Positions 18,078 through 27,010 of a stretch of DNA of 64,000 bases are shown here, in pieces. A model generated the notes under the pieces. The model worked only from the letters and a program-made list of their open reading frames with translations, searched no databases and had not been told where the DNA came from. Every line of letters begins with the position of its first letter. Positions within the stretch are counted from its first letter, which is position 1. A program made the translations under genes and the position numbers. Source of the stretch: GYS-P2D sp964414425 (GTDB taxonomy: Bacteria > Bacteroidota > Bacteroidia > Chitinophagales > Saprospiraceae); contig CAYPWL010000013.1 in the NCBI GenBank assembly GCA_964414425.1, positions 14,540 through 78,539 of the forward strand, given 5' to 3'.

Positions 18078-19706
18078 ATGAATTTCAAGATTTCAATATA
18101 CCTTATTTTCTTTTCCATACTTTCGACCAGTGCGCTATACAGCCAAACTAAACCGAAGCTTGTAATTGGCATCACTGTAGATCAAATGAAACAAGAGTAT
18201 CTCTACAGGTTTTGGGATCGATACGGTGATGATGGCTTCAAAAAGCTCATCAATAACGGTCATCTGTATGTCGATGCACATTATAGCTACCGTCCAACAT
18301 ATACTGCTCCGGGACACGCCAGCATATACACTGGGACGACACCTGCAGTACACGGTATAGTGGGTAATAGCTGGTATGATAAAGAAACCGAATCCACTGT
18401 CTATTGTGTGCGAGATGATAATGTATCAACCATAGGCTCAGGGAGTCAGGCAGGTGAAATGTCCCCTCGTCGCATGATTAGTTCTACAATTTCTGATGAG
18501 ATTAAGCTATCTACAGGCATGAAGGGCAAGTCCATCGGTATATCGATCAAAGATCGTGGTGCGATCTTACCTGCAGGTCATGCCGCTGACGCAGCCTATT
18601 GGTTTGACGCATCGATTGGCGGCTGGGTTACCAGCAGTTATTACATGGACGAGCTACCTCTCTGGTTGCAGGACCATAATCAGGAACGCTTAGCTGACAT
18701 GTATATTAAGCAAGATTGGGAAACGCTATATCCCATAGAAACCTATACCAAAAGCTTAGCAGATAACAACCCTTTTGAACAAGTCTTCAAGCCTGAGGAT
18801 ACCCCAACTTTCCCTCACAAGCTCTCTGAGATTTTTGAAAAGATAGGATATAGTGTTATCCCAAGGACTCCATTTGGCAATTCATTTGTCCAAAAAATGG
18901 TAGAGACTACGATCATGGCCGAAGATTTAGGGGGTGATGAATACACCGACATATTAGCTGTGAGTTTTTCTTCCACAGATTATGTAGGACATCAGTTTGG
19001 GCCGCGCTCCATTGAGATAGAGGATACTTATCTCAGGCTTGATATAGAAATCGCCACACTCATTAACTTTTTGGACAACCAGGTAGGCCGTGATAACTAT
19101 GTATTATTCTTAACTGCAGATCATGGAGCCGCCGAGACACCGCTATATCTTCAGAATTATAATATCCCCGCTGGCTATTTTAATATCGAAAAGTATAAAA
19201 ATGGTATAAAGAATCATTTGGATTCTTTGTTCGGTGAAGGACCTTGGATTAAAAATATGAGTAATGACCAGATCTTTTTAAATCATAAGTATCTCGATGA
19301 CAAAGGTGCATCGGAACATGATATCTCTGAGGCTCTGATCAATTATTCCATGCGATTTGAAGGGATCAGCAATGTGATTACCCATGAAAACTTACTCAAT
19401 GGCTCTCATGAACATCTTCCATCTCTTCATCTTGCCCAGCGAGGCTATAATCAAAGAAGATCAGGTGATATATTTATCATCATGGAGCCAGGATGGATGA
19501 CCTATATCCGCCAAGGTACTACCCATGGTAGTTCATACTCTTACGATACTCATGTACCTCTGATCTGGTATGGAGCATCTATACAATCGGGTAAGAGTTA
19601 TCGGCGCGCCAACATCATCGACATAGCACCTACCTTAAGTGCGATACTCGAAGTCACGCTGCCTAATGGATCAGCAGGTCGTATTCTAACCGAAGTCATT
19701 AAATAG
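18078..19706 (+). CDS. PafA-like alkaline phosphatase / phosphodiesterase family protein
   Basis: This 542-aa exported hydrolase of the alkaline phosphatase superfamily has a signal peptide ending near ALYSQ (residue 23). D34 (ITVDQM) and the nucleophile region TYTAPGHASIYTGTTP with T76 are the hallmarks of PafA-type, Thr-nucleophile, phosphate-insensitive phosphomonoesterases. Other metal ligands lie in VSFSSTDYVGHQFGP, TADHGAAE and the C-terminal THGSSYSYDTHVPLIW. It probably releases phosphate from organic phosphates in the periplasm. Phosphodiesterase activity is an alternative within the superfamily. No Pho box was identified. Confidence 0.88.
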   Translation: MNFKISIYLIFFSILSTSALYSQTKPKLVIGITVDQMKQEYLYRFWDRYGDDGFKKLINNGHLYVDAHYSYRPTYTAPGHASIYTGTTPAVHGIVGNSWYDKETESTVYCVRDDNVSTIGSGSQAGEMSPRRMISSTISDEIKLSTGMKGKSIGISIKDRGAILPAGHAADAAYWFDASIGGWVTSSYYMDELPLWLQDHNQERLADMYIKQDWETLYPIETYTKSLADNNPFEQVFKPEDTPTFPHKLSEIFEKIGYSVIPRTPFGNSFVQKMVETTIMAEDLGGDEYTDILAVSFSSTDYVGHQFGPRSIEIEDTYLRLDIEIATLINFLDNQVGRDNYVLFLTADHGAAETPLYLQNYNIPAGYFNIEKYKNGIKNHLDSLFGEGPWIKNMSNDQIFLNHKYLDDKGASEHDISEALINYSMRFEGISNVITHENLLNGSHEHLPSLHLAQRGYNQRRSGDIFIIMEPGWMTYIRQGTTHGSSYSYDTHVPLIWYGASIQSGKSYRRANIIDIAPTLSAILEVTLPNGSAGRILTEVIK

Positions 19707-19766
19707 TCCTTCCCGCTGAGTTTTTATAATAAGATACCTCTTGTAGAGCAGGTCAAGGGATATAAC

Positions 19767-21392
19767 TTGACTACGCTCAGACAAGATCTTAATGCGGGTA
19801 TGTTAGTAGCTGTCATACTGATACCCCAAGCTATGGCATATGCTCGGCTCGCTGGATTTGAGCCTAAGTATGGATTATATGCCTCGATAGTCCCACTGAT
19901 TACATATGCTCTCCTCGGCACCTCAAGGCAGCTTTCGATTGGGCCTGTAGCCATTACTTCCATTCTCATACTAAGTGGCTTAGGGGCCGTTATAGAGCCG
20001 TTCACGGCAGAGTATATGTATTGGTCCATAGCGATCGGGATCTGTGCTGGAATTATACAGCTATTAATGGGTGTTTTTCGCTTAGGCTTCATCACTCATT
20101 TTTTATCCTATCCTGTCATATTAGGATTTACAACGGCTGCGGCTTTTATCATCGCCATAACTCAACTGGCAGATGCAACAGGGTTAGATCTTTCATATGT
20201 CAATCATAGACTCATGAAGGTTGTAGTCGTAGCTCAGCAAGTTCATGCTATTAATCCATATACTTTGGCTGTATTCATCGGTTCGGTAACATTCATTTTA
20301 CTTGCTAAGAAAATAAGCAAGCACATCCCTTCAGCATTGATATTAGTTTTCGGCCTGACTATCGCCACGTACTACTTTTTTCAATATCACAATGTGGCCT
20401 ATGTCGGAAACATTCCAACAGGGTTACCGCGATTAGAACTACCGAGAGTTAGCTTTTCCTCACTTGCAGATCAATGCGTCACCATATTGAGTCTTGCTAT
20501 CATAGGCATAGTAGAAAACCTCAGTATTGCTCGCACACTCGAATCAAAACACAAATCTTATAAAATCGATACCAATCAAGAATTGATCGCAATAGGAGCT
20601 TCTAAGATTGTAGGAGGAATGTTCCAATCTATGCCAACCTCAGGAAGCTTCAGTCGTTCTGCTATCAATGATGAGGCTGGTGCACATACCAGTGTATCTA
20701 CTCTGTTTACATCACTGATCATTGTTGTCACTCTGCTGTTCATTACAGATTACTTTTACTTCTTACCGAAGGCTCTGTTAGCGGGTATCATAATTGTATC
20801 TATCAAAGGACTCATTAAACCAAGTGAAATCAAAGAGTTATATCGCATTTCCAAAGCTGATTTCATCATGATGATTGTGACTTTTATCACAACTATCGCT
20901 GCAGGTATCACTTATGGGGTTCTTTTTGGTGTTATCCTCTCGCTATTAGCGGTCTTGTATCGCAGCTCAAGGCCAGAGGTCAATATATTGGGCAATCTGC
21001 CAGCAACTAACTCTTATCGCAATATGCTGCGCTATCCAGATGCTGAGCCCGTACACGATGTACTAATTGTAAGATTTGATGATCAGTTATACTTTGGCAA
21101 CTGCAACCATTTTAGCAACACTGTGGAACGTCATGTCGAGAGCTGTGATCGGACGGTGCATCACCTCATACTTGATGCGGGCAACATCCATCATGTCGAC
21201 TCTTCAGGGATCAGAGTGATAGCGGATATGAATATATGGCTCCAGAGGCGAGACATACAGATGCATATCGCAAGGGCTATAGGACCCGTCAGAGATATGC
21301 TCAACAAATCTAATCTCATGGATAACAAAGAACACTATATGAATGTACATGCTGCCATACGATCTGTCACCCAAAAATCTACAAATCAATAA
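19767..21392 (+). CDS. SulP-family inorganic anion transporter with STAS domain
   Basis: The protein is at least 541 aa. The membrane domain contains the family signature VILIPQAMAYARLAGFEPKY and later MPTSGSFSRSAINDEAG. A C-terminal STAS domain (from about residue 430, with ILDAGNIHHVDSSGIRVI) follows. SulP proteins carry sulfate, bicarbonate or other anions. The frame has no ATG near its start. TTG 19767 is the shortest call, but family-like sequence (IPLVEQVKGYN) continues upstream to a possible CTG at 19716, just after an in-frame TAG. The true start is therefore probably 19716 or another non-ATG codon. It heads a tight operon with murI, osmC, Gfo/Idh and HNH genes. Confidence 0.9.
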   Translation: MTTLRQDLNAGMLVAVILIPQAMAYARLAGFEPKYGLYASIVPLITYALLGTSRQLSIGPVAITSILILSGLGAVIEPFTAEYMYWSIAIGICAGIIQLLMGVFRLGFITHFLSYPVILGFTTAAAFIIAITQLADATGLDLSYVNHRLMKVVVVAQQVHAINPYTLAVFIGSVTFILLAKKISKHIPSALILVFGLTIATYYFFQYHNVAYVGNIPTGLPRLELPRVSFSSLADQCVTILSLAIIGIVENLSIARTLESKHKSYKIDTNQELIAIGASKIVGGMFQSMPTSGSFSRSAINDEAGAHTSVSTLFTSLIIVVTLLFITDYFYFLPKALLAGIIIVSIKGLIKPSEIKELYRISKADFIMMIVTFITTIAAGITYGVLFGVILSLLAVLYRSSRPEVNILGNLPATNSYRNMLRYPDAEPVHDVLIVRFDDQLYFGNCNHFSNTVERHVESCDRTVHHLILDAGNIHHVDSSGIRVIADMNIWLQRRDIQMHIARAIGPVRDMLNKSNLMDNKEHYMNVHAAIRSVTQKSTNQ

Positions 21393-21401
21393 TTCTGAGC
21401 G

Positions 21402-22172
21402 ATGGCTAAGTCGATCTATTTTTTTGATAGTGGCGTTGGAGGCTTAACTGTGTTGCACCATGCTATGCGGATGATGCCCTATGAACATTACACCTATTAT
21501 GCGGATGTGGAGCACGCCCCATATGGACAAAAGTCTCCTCAAAAGGTTAAGAGTATTGTACTTAGTGCGTTCGCAAGATTCAATCCTGATAAGATCAAAG
21601 CCTGTGTAGTCGCCTGCAATACTGCTACAAGCATTGTCATTAAGGATCTAAGAGCACTGTATGATTATCCGATCATAGGGATGGAGCCAGCTATTAAACC
21701 AGCTAAAGAGATTGCAGATGGTAAAAAGATCATCATCCTCGCTACAACGCTCACCCTAAAAGAGGAAAAACTTAAGCGATTGATACGGGATCTTGATATA
21801 GAAGATCAAGTGATCTTCATGCCAGCTCCCGATCTGGTTCTTTCCGCTGAGGAATTTGTATTTGACTCAGATCAACTACGAGAGTTGATGATGGAAAAAA
21901 TGGCGGGTATAGACTTGTCTGATATTGGTGCTCTTGTCTTGGGTTGTACTCACTTCATTTACTTCAAACCTATGCTCACGAGTCTTTTGCCTGATCATAT
22001 AAAGCTGGTAGATGGCAATGCAGGAACTGTGAGAAGATTAAGCAACTTGATCACACCAACAGAAAAATCCAGCTATGATCCTTTAGACTGTATTTTATCA
22101 GGGCATCGTATCGATTGTGAATTTGTAATACCTTATCTTAACTATTGCAATAAACACGAACTAAACCACTGA
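21402..22172 (+). CDS. murI: glutamate racemase
   Basis: This 256-aa enzyme makes D-glutamate for peptidoglycan. It shows the N-terminal FFDSGVGGLTVL with catalytic D9 and the two active-site cysteines C72 (VVACNTATS) and C182 (LGCTHF), plus the YADVEHAPYG substrate segment. Length and motif order are normal. It lies 9 bp after the SulP gene and 4 bp before osmC in the plus-strand operon. Confidence 0.96.
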   Translation: MAKSIYFFDSGVGGLTVLHHAMRMMPYEHYTYYADVEHAPYGQKSPQKVKSIVLSAFARFNPDKIKACVVACNTATSIVIKDLRALYDYPIIGMEPAIKPAKEIADGKKIIILATTLTLKEEKLKRLIRDLDIEDQVIFMPAPDLVLSAEEFVFDSDQLRELMMEKMAGIDLSDIGALVLGCTHFIYFKPMLTSLLPDHIKLVDGNAGTVRRLSNLITPTEKSSYDPLDCILSGHRIDCEFVIPYLNYCNKHELNH

Positions 22173-22176
22173 ATCA

Positions 22177-22653
22177 ATGAAGGAACATCGTTACGATATT
22201 AAATTGAAATGGACTGGAAATCTTGGGGCTGGAACTAAGAAATATGAAGGTTACAGCAGAGATTATATTGTAAGCTCAGAGGAGAAGCCTGATATCAAAG
22301 GTTCATCCGAATCTTCTTTTCGGGGTGATGATACTCGTTATAATCCTGAGGAGCTGTTGCTCTCATCCATATCAAGTTGTCATATGTTATGGTATCTACA
22401 TCTCTGCTCAAATCATGATATCGTTGTAACCAGTTATCATGATCATCCTGTCGCTACTATGATAGAAAAAGATGATGGTTCTGGAGCATTTGAGCAAGTT
22501 GTATTAAGGCCAGAGATTGTCATCTCAGAAGGCAGCAATAAAGCTATGGCAAAAACCCTGCATAACGTTGCACACAAGATGTGCTTCATTGCCAATAGCT
22601 GCAACTTTGAAATACTGCAAGAGCCAATTATACGAGTTAATGCAAAAGCCTAA
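22177..22653 (+). CDS. OsmC/Ohr-family protein
   Basis: This 158-aa protein resembles OsmC-family thiol peroxidases: an N-terminal beta-rich part, then LLLSSISSCHMLWYLHLC with C68, and a downstream CFIANSCNFEI segment (C136, C142). Family members reduce organic hydroperoxides with paired cysteines. C68 and the C136/C142 pair are candidates, and the exact pairing is not established here. It is sandwiched between murI (4 bp) and the Gfo/Idh gene, whose start overlaps it by 14 bp. Confidence 0.85.
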   Translation: MKEHRYDIKLKWTGNLGAGTKKYEGYSRDYIVSSEEKPDIKGSSESSFRGDDTRYNPEELLLSSISSCHMLWYLHLCSNHDIVVTSYHDHPVATMIEKDDGSGAFEQVVLRPEIVISEGSNKAMAKTLHNVAHKMCFIANSCNFEILQEPIIRVNAKA

Positions 22654-23632
22654 TCGACAAGTCAGGTGGGGTATCCTCGGACCAGGACGGATAGCGCATA
22701 AGTTCTGCACAGACTTATTAAAAGTCCGTGATGCCGAGATCATGGCTGTAGGTTCGAGATCTCTTGATCGCGCACAGTCCTTCGCACAACAATATAACAT
22801 CCCACATGCTTATGGCAGCTATGAGGATCTGATGCAATCTGACGAGATAGATGTCATCTATATAGCTACTCCACATAATTCACATAGGACTAATACGCTC
22901 GGATGCCTGTCGCATGGTAAGCACGTCCTATGTGAGAAACCCATGGGGATCAATTCAGCCGAGGTATCTGAGATGATCCGAACTGCGCGGTCGAGTAACC
23001 TTTTTCTAATGGAGGCGCTCTGGACGGCGTTTTTCCCAGCCATAGCGAAAGTAAAAGAGCTTATCGTTGATGGGGCTATCGGCCCAATTAAAATGATTGA
23101 AGCCGATTTTGGTTTTACCGCTTCTGTGGCTGCTACACACCGCCTGTACAATCCGACTCTTGCGGGAGGAGCATTGTTAGATATAGGTATTTATCCTGTT
23201 TTTCTTGCACATCTACTCAAGGGTAATCCTGATCAAATCAATGCACAAGCAAGTATGACTGATACCGGAGTAGATGGTAGCACAGCAATCCAGATGTTGT
23301 GGGCTGATGGTACTCATGCAGTGCTTAGCTCTACCATATTAGCGGATACACCAATAATAGCTACCATATCAGGGCCAAAAGGATACATCCAACTACATCG
23401 TAGATGGCATGAATGCAGAGAAGTTTCCCTATTCAATAAATCAGGCAGGGTTAATAGTTGGAGCTTCCCAGATGAATATATCGGATACGCCTATGAGATT
23501 GAAGAAGTACACAGATGTCTTAGGGTTGGGCGTCAGGAATCAGATGTGCTCCCCAATCAGTTTAGCCTTGACTTAATCGAGAGTTTAGACGAAATCCGTA
23601 GACTGATCGGATTGAAGTATCCTACAGAATAG
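22640..23632 (+). CDS. Gfo/Idh/MocA-family oxidoreductase
   Basis: This 330-aa NAD(P)-dependent oxidoreductase has an N-terminal Rossmann fold beginning VRWGILGPGRIAHKF. It carries the hallmark HGKHVLCEKPMGINSAE (EKP motif) and a C-terminal alpha/beta substrate domain (GGALLDIGIYPVFLA). It most resembles the dihydrodiol/xylose dehydrogenase-like branch. Substrates are usually sugars or trans-dihydrodiols. ATG 22640, overlapping the osmC end by 14 bp, puts the Rossmann strand ten residues in, as is normal for the family. An upstream in-frame start would add 41 unrelated residues. Confidence 0.9.
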   Translation: MQKPNRQVRWGILGPGRIAHKFCTDLLKVRDAEIMAVGSRSLDRAQSFAQQYNIPHAYGSYEDLMQSDEIDVIYIATPHNSHRTNTLGCLSHGKHVLCEKPMGINSAEVSEMIRTARSSNLFLMEALWTAFFPAIAKVKELIVDGAIGPIKMIEADFGFTASVAATHRLYNPTLAGGALLDIGIYPVFLAHLLKGNPDQINAQASMTDTGVDGSTAIQMLWADGTHAVLSSTILADTPIIATISGPKGYIQLHRRWHECREVSLFNKSGRVNSWSFPDEYIGYAYEIEEVHRCLRVGRQESDVLPNQFSLDLIESLDEIRRLIGLKYPTE

Positions 23633-23643
23633 ATTAAACCAAT

Positions 23644-24174
23644 ATGGCTCAATGCATCATATGCCTTAAAGAGCACCATGCTGAAACAGTCGAGCATATC
23701 GTACCTCGCTCGTTAGGTAATATCCATTATATACTTGGTAAAGGAAAAGTCTGTAGTAATTGCAATAATCGTTTCGCTCGATTTGAGCACGATGTCGTAA
23801 GTTCTATACCTTTTATGCAAAGACGACTAAGGCTTGGAATTGTCGAAAAGATTCCAGCTGATGCAAAGGAATTGCCTAAGGGTTCAATACAACTGTTCCT
23901 ATTGAAGATATGCTATGAGAGCGTCCATAAGAGTCGATTAAAACTGCTAAAAACGCACCATTTAGATCATTTGAGACAAATACTACTACAGGCTAAGTTA
24001 GATAAAGTTTACCCTATTGATCAAGGGTACATCCCTATTAAGAGATTGCCACAGTTACTGGATCATTGGCGTTTGAGAGGCGCAGGTATCCAATTGTATT
24101 TGGATGAGGAGCATCGTAATCAGCTCATGTTTACTTTTCGCTACTTGGATATGAGATTTACTATTGGGGTATAA
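23644..24174 (+). CDS. HNH endonuclease-like protein
   Basis: This 176-aa protein has an N-terminal zinc-ribbon HNH_5-type core: C4-x2-C7, then EHIVPRSLGN (E17-H18) and VCSNCNNRF (C37-x2-C40). The remaining 120 residues are charged and unrecognised. HNH domains hydrolyse DNA in many settings, including restriction, homing and repair. It is the last gene of the SulP-murI-osmC-Gfo/Idh run (11-bp gap), which argues for a stable chromosomal gene rather than a mobile one. Its stop is immediately followed by the A-tract of a minus-strand terminator. Confidence 0.75.
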   Translation: MAQCIICLKEHHAETVEHIVPRSLGNIHYILGKGKVCSNCNNRFARFEHDVVSSIPFMQRRLRLGIVEKIPADAKELPKGSIQLFLLKICYESVHKSRLKLLKTHHLDHLRQILLQAKLDKVYPIDQGYIPIKRLPQLLDHWRLRGAGIQLYLDEEHRNQLMFTFRYLDMRFTIGV

Positions 24175-24196
24175 AAAAAGCCGCCTTCCGGCGGCT
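24173..24196 (-). terminator. intrinsic terminator for the minus-strand FMN reductase transcript
   Basis: AGCCGCC-TTCC-GGCGGCT (24179-24196) is a GC-rich stem-loop. On the minus strand it is followed by TTTTTT, which overlaps the HNH stop codon. On the plus strand there is no U-tract. It lies about 145 bp downstream of the FMN reductase stop. A second, weaker inverted repeat (ATAACCT 24198-24204 and AGGTTAT 24218-24224) is just inside it. Confidence 0.8.
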
Positions 24197-24340
24197 CATA
24201 ACCTGTCTTGATTCAATAGGTTATTATAATAGTTGGGGTACCATTATTAATATCTAATTATGGCATACAATGTATTGAGTATATGCCTGAAATACAGAAA
24301 CGTTTACCGTTATGCAAGGCAATTGACGAAGAAGTATAGG

Positions 24341-24877
24341 CTAAACCCCGAGAAAAGCATCTATTTGCTCTGAAATTACATCGATTGTTCCTTGATCTGT
24401 AAGCTTGCCGTCTTTTACAAGTTCGTCGACTTTAGAGATGGGAATTTTATTCTTGAACACATCCACTTTGAGGTAATTGAGATAGTTCGTAAGTGTATCT
24501 AATCCACGTAGGTTACCCGATCGCCCAGCGGATACGCCTGTCAGGCAGGCCTGCTTACCCCACCATGACTTCGTGATATCACTACAATCCATCATGAGCT
24601 TAAAGATGCCTGGAATCCCGCCGTTATATTCAGGTATTACAATGATATACTTGTCTGTTGGAACTAAGTACTGTTCTTGAAACTTGACAAAGTCAGCACT
24701 GCGATTATAGTACATATCTGGAGAGATGATATCTCTGGGGATATCCTTGAGATCACATAACTGATGTGGGACCTTACGCTCATTAAGTAAATTCTCATAC
24801 GTGGCGGCAACAGCTCTTGTTGTACCGCTTTCGGCATTAGTTCCTACTATTATTGTGATTATCTTGTTGTGATCCAC
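24341..24877 (-). CDS. NADPH-dependent FMN reductase family protein
   Basis: This 178-aa flavodoxin-like protein begins with the FMN phosphate-binding loop IIVGTNAESGTTR and contains VIPEYNGGIPGIFKLMMD, the flavin-ring segment of the FMN_red/YieF/ArsH-like family. Such enzymes reduce FMN, quinones, azo dyes or chromate using NAD(P)H, and the substrate is unknown. It is a single minus-strand gene with a strong terminator downstream. Confidence 0.88.
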   Translation of the reverse strand: MDHNKIITIIVGTNAESGTTRAVAATYENLLNERKVPHQLCDLKDIPRDIISPDMYYNRSADFVKFQEQYLVPTDKYIIVIPEYNGGIPGIFKLMMDCSDITKSWWGKQACLTGVSAGRSGNLRGLDTLTNYLNYLKVDVFKNKIPISKVDELVKDGKLTDQGTIDVISEQIDAFLGV

Positions 24878-24926
24878 TCGCTATATTTTATTGACTGTGG
24901 TAGTATCAGATGATCTTGGTGAGTGA

Positions 24927-25523
24927 TTAGTTGCGCACAGTTCCAGAGAGTACGCTAACCTTACTATTAAATGGGTTTCCTGCCATCCTACGGTATGACA
25001 CTATCTGACCTACATGCCATAACGAGTCTGAAATAGGCCCGTTAATCGCATACCAAAAATCAAATCTTCGCTCAGAGTCCCCACGCTTAAAGATGATCGC
25101 CATGTCCGTCATATCCTCGTCAGTAGAATTATTAAGTATCATGCGTGCCTCATATAGTTTACATAATACCAGGAGTCGCTTAGCATGATAGTCAATATCC
25201 CCATGATCAGCTGCGCCATTTGCTCGACCGTGAACAGCATTGAGTATCACACTTGACAATCCTAATATATGGTCCAAAGTCTCCCCTATTCCACGAGTAT
25301 CTTCAGTTGGTTTAAACAAATAATCTTCATCAGACAGATCGTGAGTTCCCCAGTAAAATCTAAATCCTAATCCATCAATCATACGTACAGCAACAGTATG
25401 TGCCTCGTATGACTCAGGAGTCTCTGAGATGTTAGCGAAGAATTCTTGATAAGCTTTGTCTTCTTGTCCAGATATCATAATCGGAAGGAATGTTATAGCG
25501 ACGAGTAGTAAAAAGTATCTCAT
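24927..25523 (-). CDS. exported DinB-like family protein
   Basis: This 198-aa protein has an N-terminal signal peptide (MRYFLLLVAITFLPIMISGQ), which decides ATG 25523 over an ATG 42 codons upstream. The mature part is a DinB/YfiT-type four-helix bundle with putative metal-ligand histidines in GETLDHILGLSS and LWHVGQIVSYRR and an additional HTVAVRM histidine. Most DinB-fold enzymes are cytoplasmic thiol-dependent metalloenzymes, so the export signal is noteworthy. The substrate is unknown. It lies 110 bp after the M23 peptidase stop. Confidence 0.78.
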   Translation of the reverse strand: MRYFLLLVAITFLPIMISGQEDKAYQEFFANISETPESYEAHTVAVRMIDGLGFRFYWGTHDLSDEDYLFKPTEDTRGIGETLDHILGLSSVILNAVHGRANGAADHGDIDYHAKRLLVLCKLYEARMILNNSTDEDMTDMAIIFKRGDSERRFDFWYAINGPISDSLWHVGQIVSYRRMAGNPFNSKVSVLSGTVRN

Positions 25524-25633
25524 AAATAAAAATTCATTTGTAAGGTAATGCACTGACGCACATATCAATTGATAATTGTATAATTCTATTTCTTCGAATG
25601 TGTTCTGGGTTAGCTTAGAATAGATAGACCTTA

Positions 25634-26965
25634 TTATATCTCGACCCATCCTTGGGCACCATTCTGCAACTCACAAAAACTGATTGCTCCTGCCCGAGCG
25701 AGAATTTTTAATGTGCTACCCTCCGGTATAATATCAGACCGAGCAATATCTGTATCAGGCTTATCATATAAATTGATCTCATCCTTGAGCGTAATCCTTT
25801 GTATGGGTCTATCGAGCGGATCGATATGATCGTAAAACACATAACTCACCTGCCCGGTAACCTTCTTTACCTTATAGTATGTAGACGTGATACCGATCAC
25901 TTTGGCGTATTCATTATGACTCATGAACTGATTCAATCGACGACTATATAGATTCCTATTTATCCCATCGGGGTTATCTATTCTGACGGCTTGATTGAGC
26001 CACTTACTGTCTGCTAATATCGAGCTTGGTGTGGACCGTTTTTCGACCACATAAGGAAATGGATCTATTGCTCCATTTTCATATATACCAAAATGTAAAT
26101 GTGGATACGTCGTAGACGCATTACCGCTATTGCCATTTGATCCGATCGTATCGCCCCGTTGGACATAGTCTCCTTCCTCTACATATACTTCTTGGAGATG
26201 CGCATAGTATACCGTAAGATCACGCAGTGTGTCTCGAGCCCAGATCACAGTACCACCTAAACTTCCCTCTTTCTCTCCAGCAAAAGTAATCTTGCAGTCA
26301 GAGACACTGACGATAGGTGTATGTCGCTTAGCGAATATATCTATGCCTTCATGGACTCGCTTGCCGGCATCTCTGGGCACTCCAAAAAGGCTACCAATAT
26401 CACGCTCTTCGCCTCCACTTACAGGAAATGCCAAAGAAGGCTCTACTTGAATCTTAAGATTATATACACCCGTACGTAATAGTTCGGGCTGCACTCGTAA
26501 CATCACTGATCCAGCGTGCTGATGCTCGATAATAATAAGATTACTGGATGTATCAGATGAAGCAATATGTCTCAAAGGCTGGAGTGTATCTGTCACAATC
26601 TGAAACAAGTCCATGAACAGGATACCTAAATCTCCTCTTAACTGGGTGATACTGATAGTAGTCCTTTGACCCTGGTCGATAGAAAATTCATATCCATATG
26701 CATCTGTCTCCAGGTCATCAAAATAAAACGTCTCTTGAAATGGAGCTTTGATAGGCACTGGATTGGACTGAGCACGCAGATCAGCATCTACCCAATTCTT
26801 GTACAATTGAGTATCCCCGATACCAAGATCTACCATTGACTGACTATACGATTGATGGCTGTCTCTGGGTAGATACTGTGGCTCAATAACAAATGGTTTA
26901 TCCTCTTTGCAAGCTATCAGCAATGAGGCACACAAAAGCCAAAAACACAGGATTTTAATATTCAA
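25634..26965 (-). CDS. M23-family peptidase lipoprotein with C-terminal SH3-like domain
   Basis: This 443-aa protein has a lipobox LLIAC (C19), placing it in the envelope. Residues about 70-180 form a beta-rich domain. The M23 (LytM) domain covers about 185-300, with zinc and catalytic residues H205 and D209 (HEGID), H256 (YYAH) and H289-x-H291 (HLHFG). The catalytic set is complete, so it is probably an active peptidoglycan endopeptidase. The last 60 residues (INLYDKPDTDIARSD to GAQGWVEI) look like a bacterial SH3 domain. It is the first gene before the exported DinB-like gene on the minus strand. Confidence 0.9.
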   Translation of the reverse strand: MNIKILCFWLLCASLLIACKEDKPFVIEPQYLPRDSHQSYSQSMVDLGIGDTQLYKNWVDADLRAQSNPVPIKAPFQETFYFDDLETDAYGYEFSIDQGQRTTISITQLRGDLGILFMDLFQIVTDTLQPLRHIASSDTSSNLIIIEHQHAGSVMLRVQPELLRTGVYNLKIQVEPSLAFPVSGGEERDIGSLFGVPRDAGKRVHEGIDIFAKRHTPIVSVSDCKITFAGEKEGSLGGTVIWARDTLRDLTVYYAHLQEVYVEEGDYVQRGDTIGSNGNSGNASTTYPHLHFGIYENGAIDPFPYVVEKRSTPSSILADSKWLNQAVRIDNPDGINRNLYSRRLNQFMSHNEYAKVIGITSTYYKVKKVTGQVSYVFYDHIDPLDRPIQRITLKDEINLYDKPDTDIARSDIIPEGSTLKILARAGAISFCELQNGAQGWVEI

Positions 26966-27010
26966 TCAATTGACAATTATGGGATTAATATGTGAATTTA
27001 TAGCACTGTT

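Noticed and set aside
24198..24224. Second terminator beside the FMN reductase terminator (ATAACCT/AGGTTAT)
   Set aside because: The stem is AT-rich with a 13-nt loop and no U-tract; it is noted only inside the main terminator entry.
24260..24372. 37-codon plus-strand frame in the gap after the HNH gene
   Set aside because: It overlaps the end of the FMN reductase gene in antisense and has no supporting features; treated as chance.
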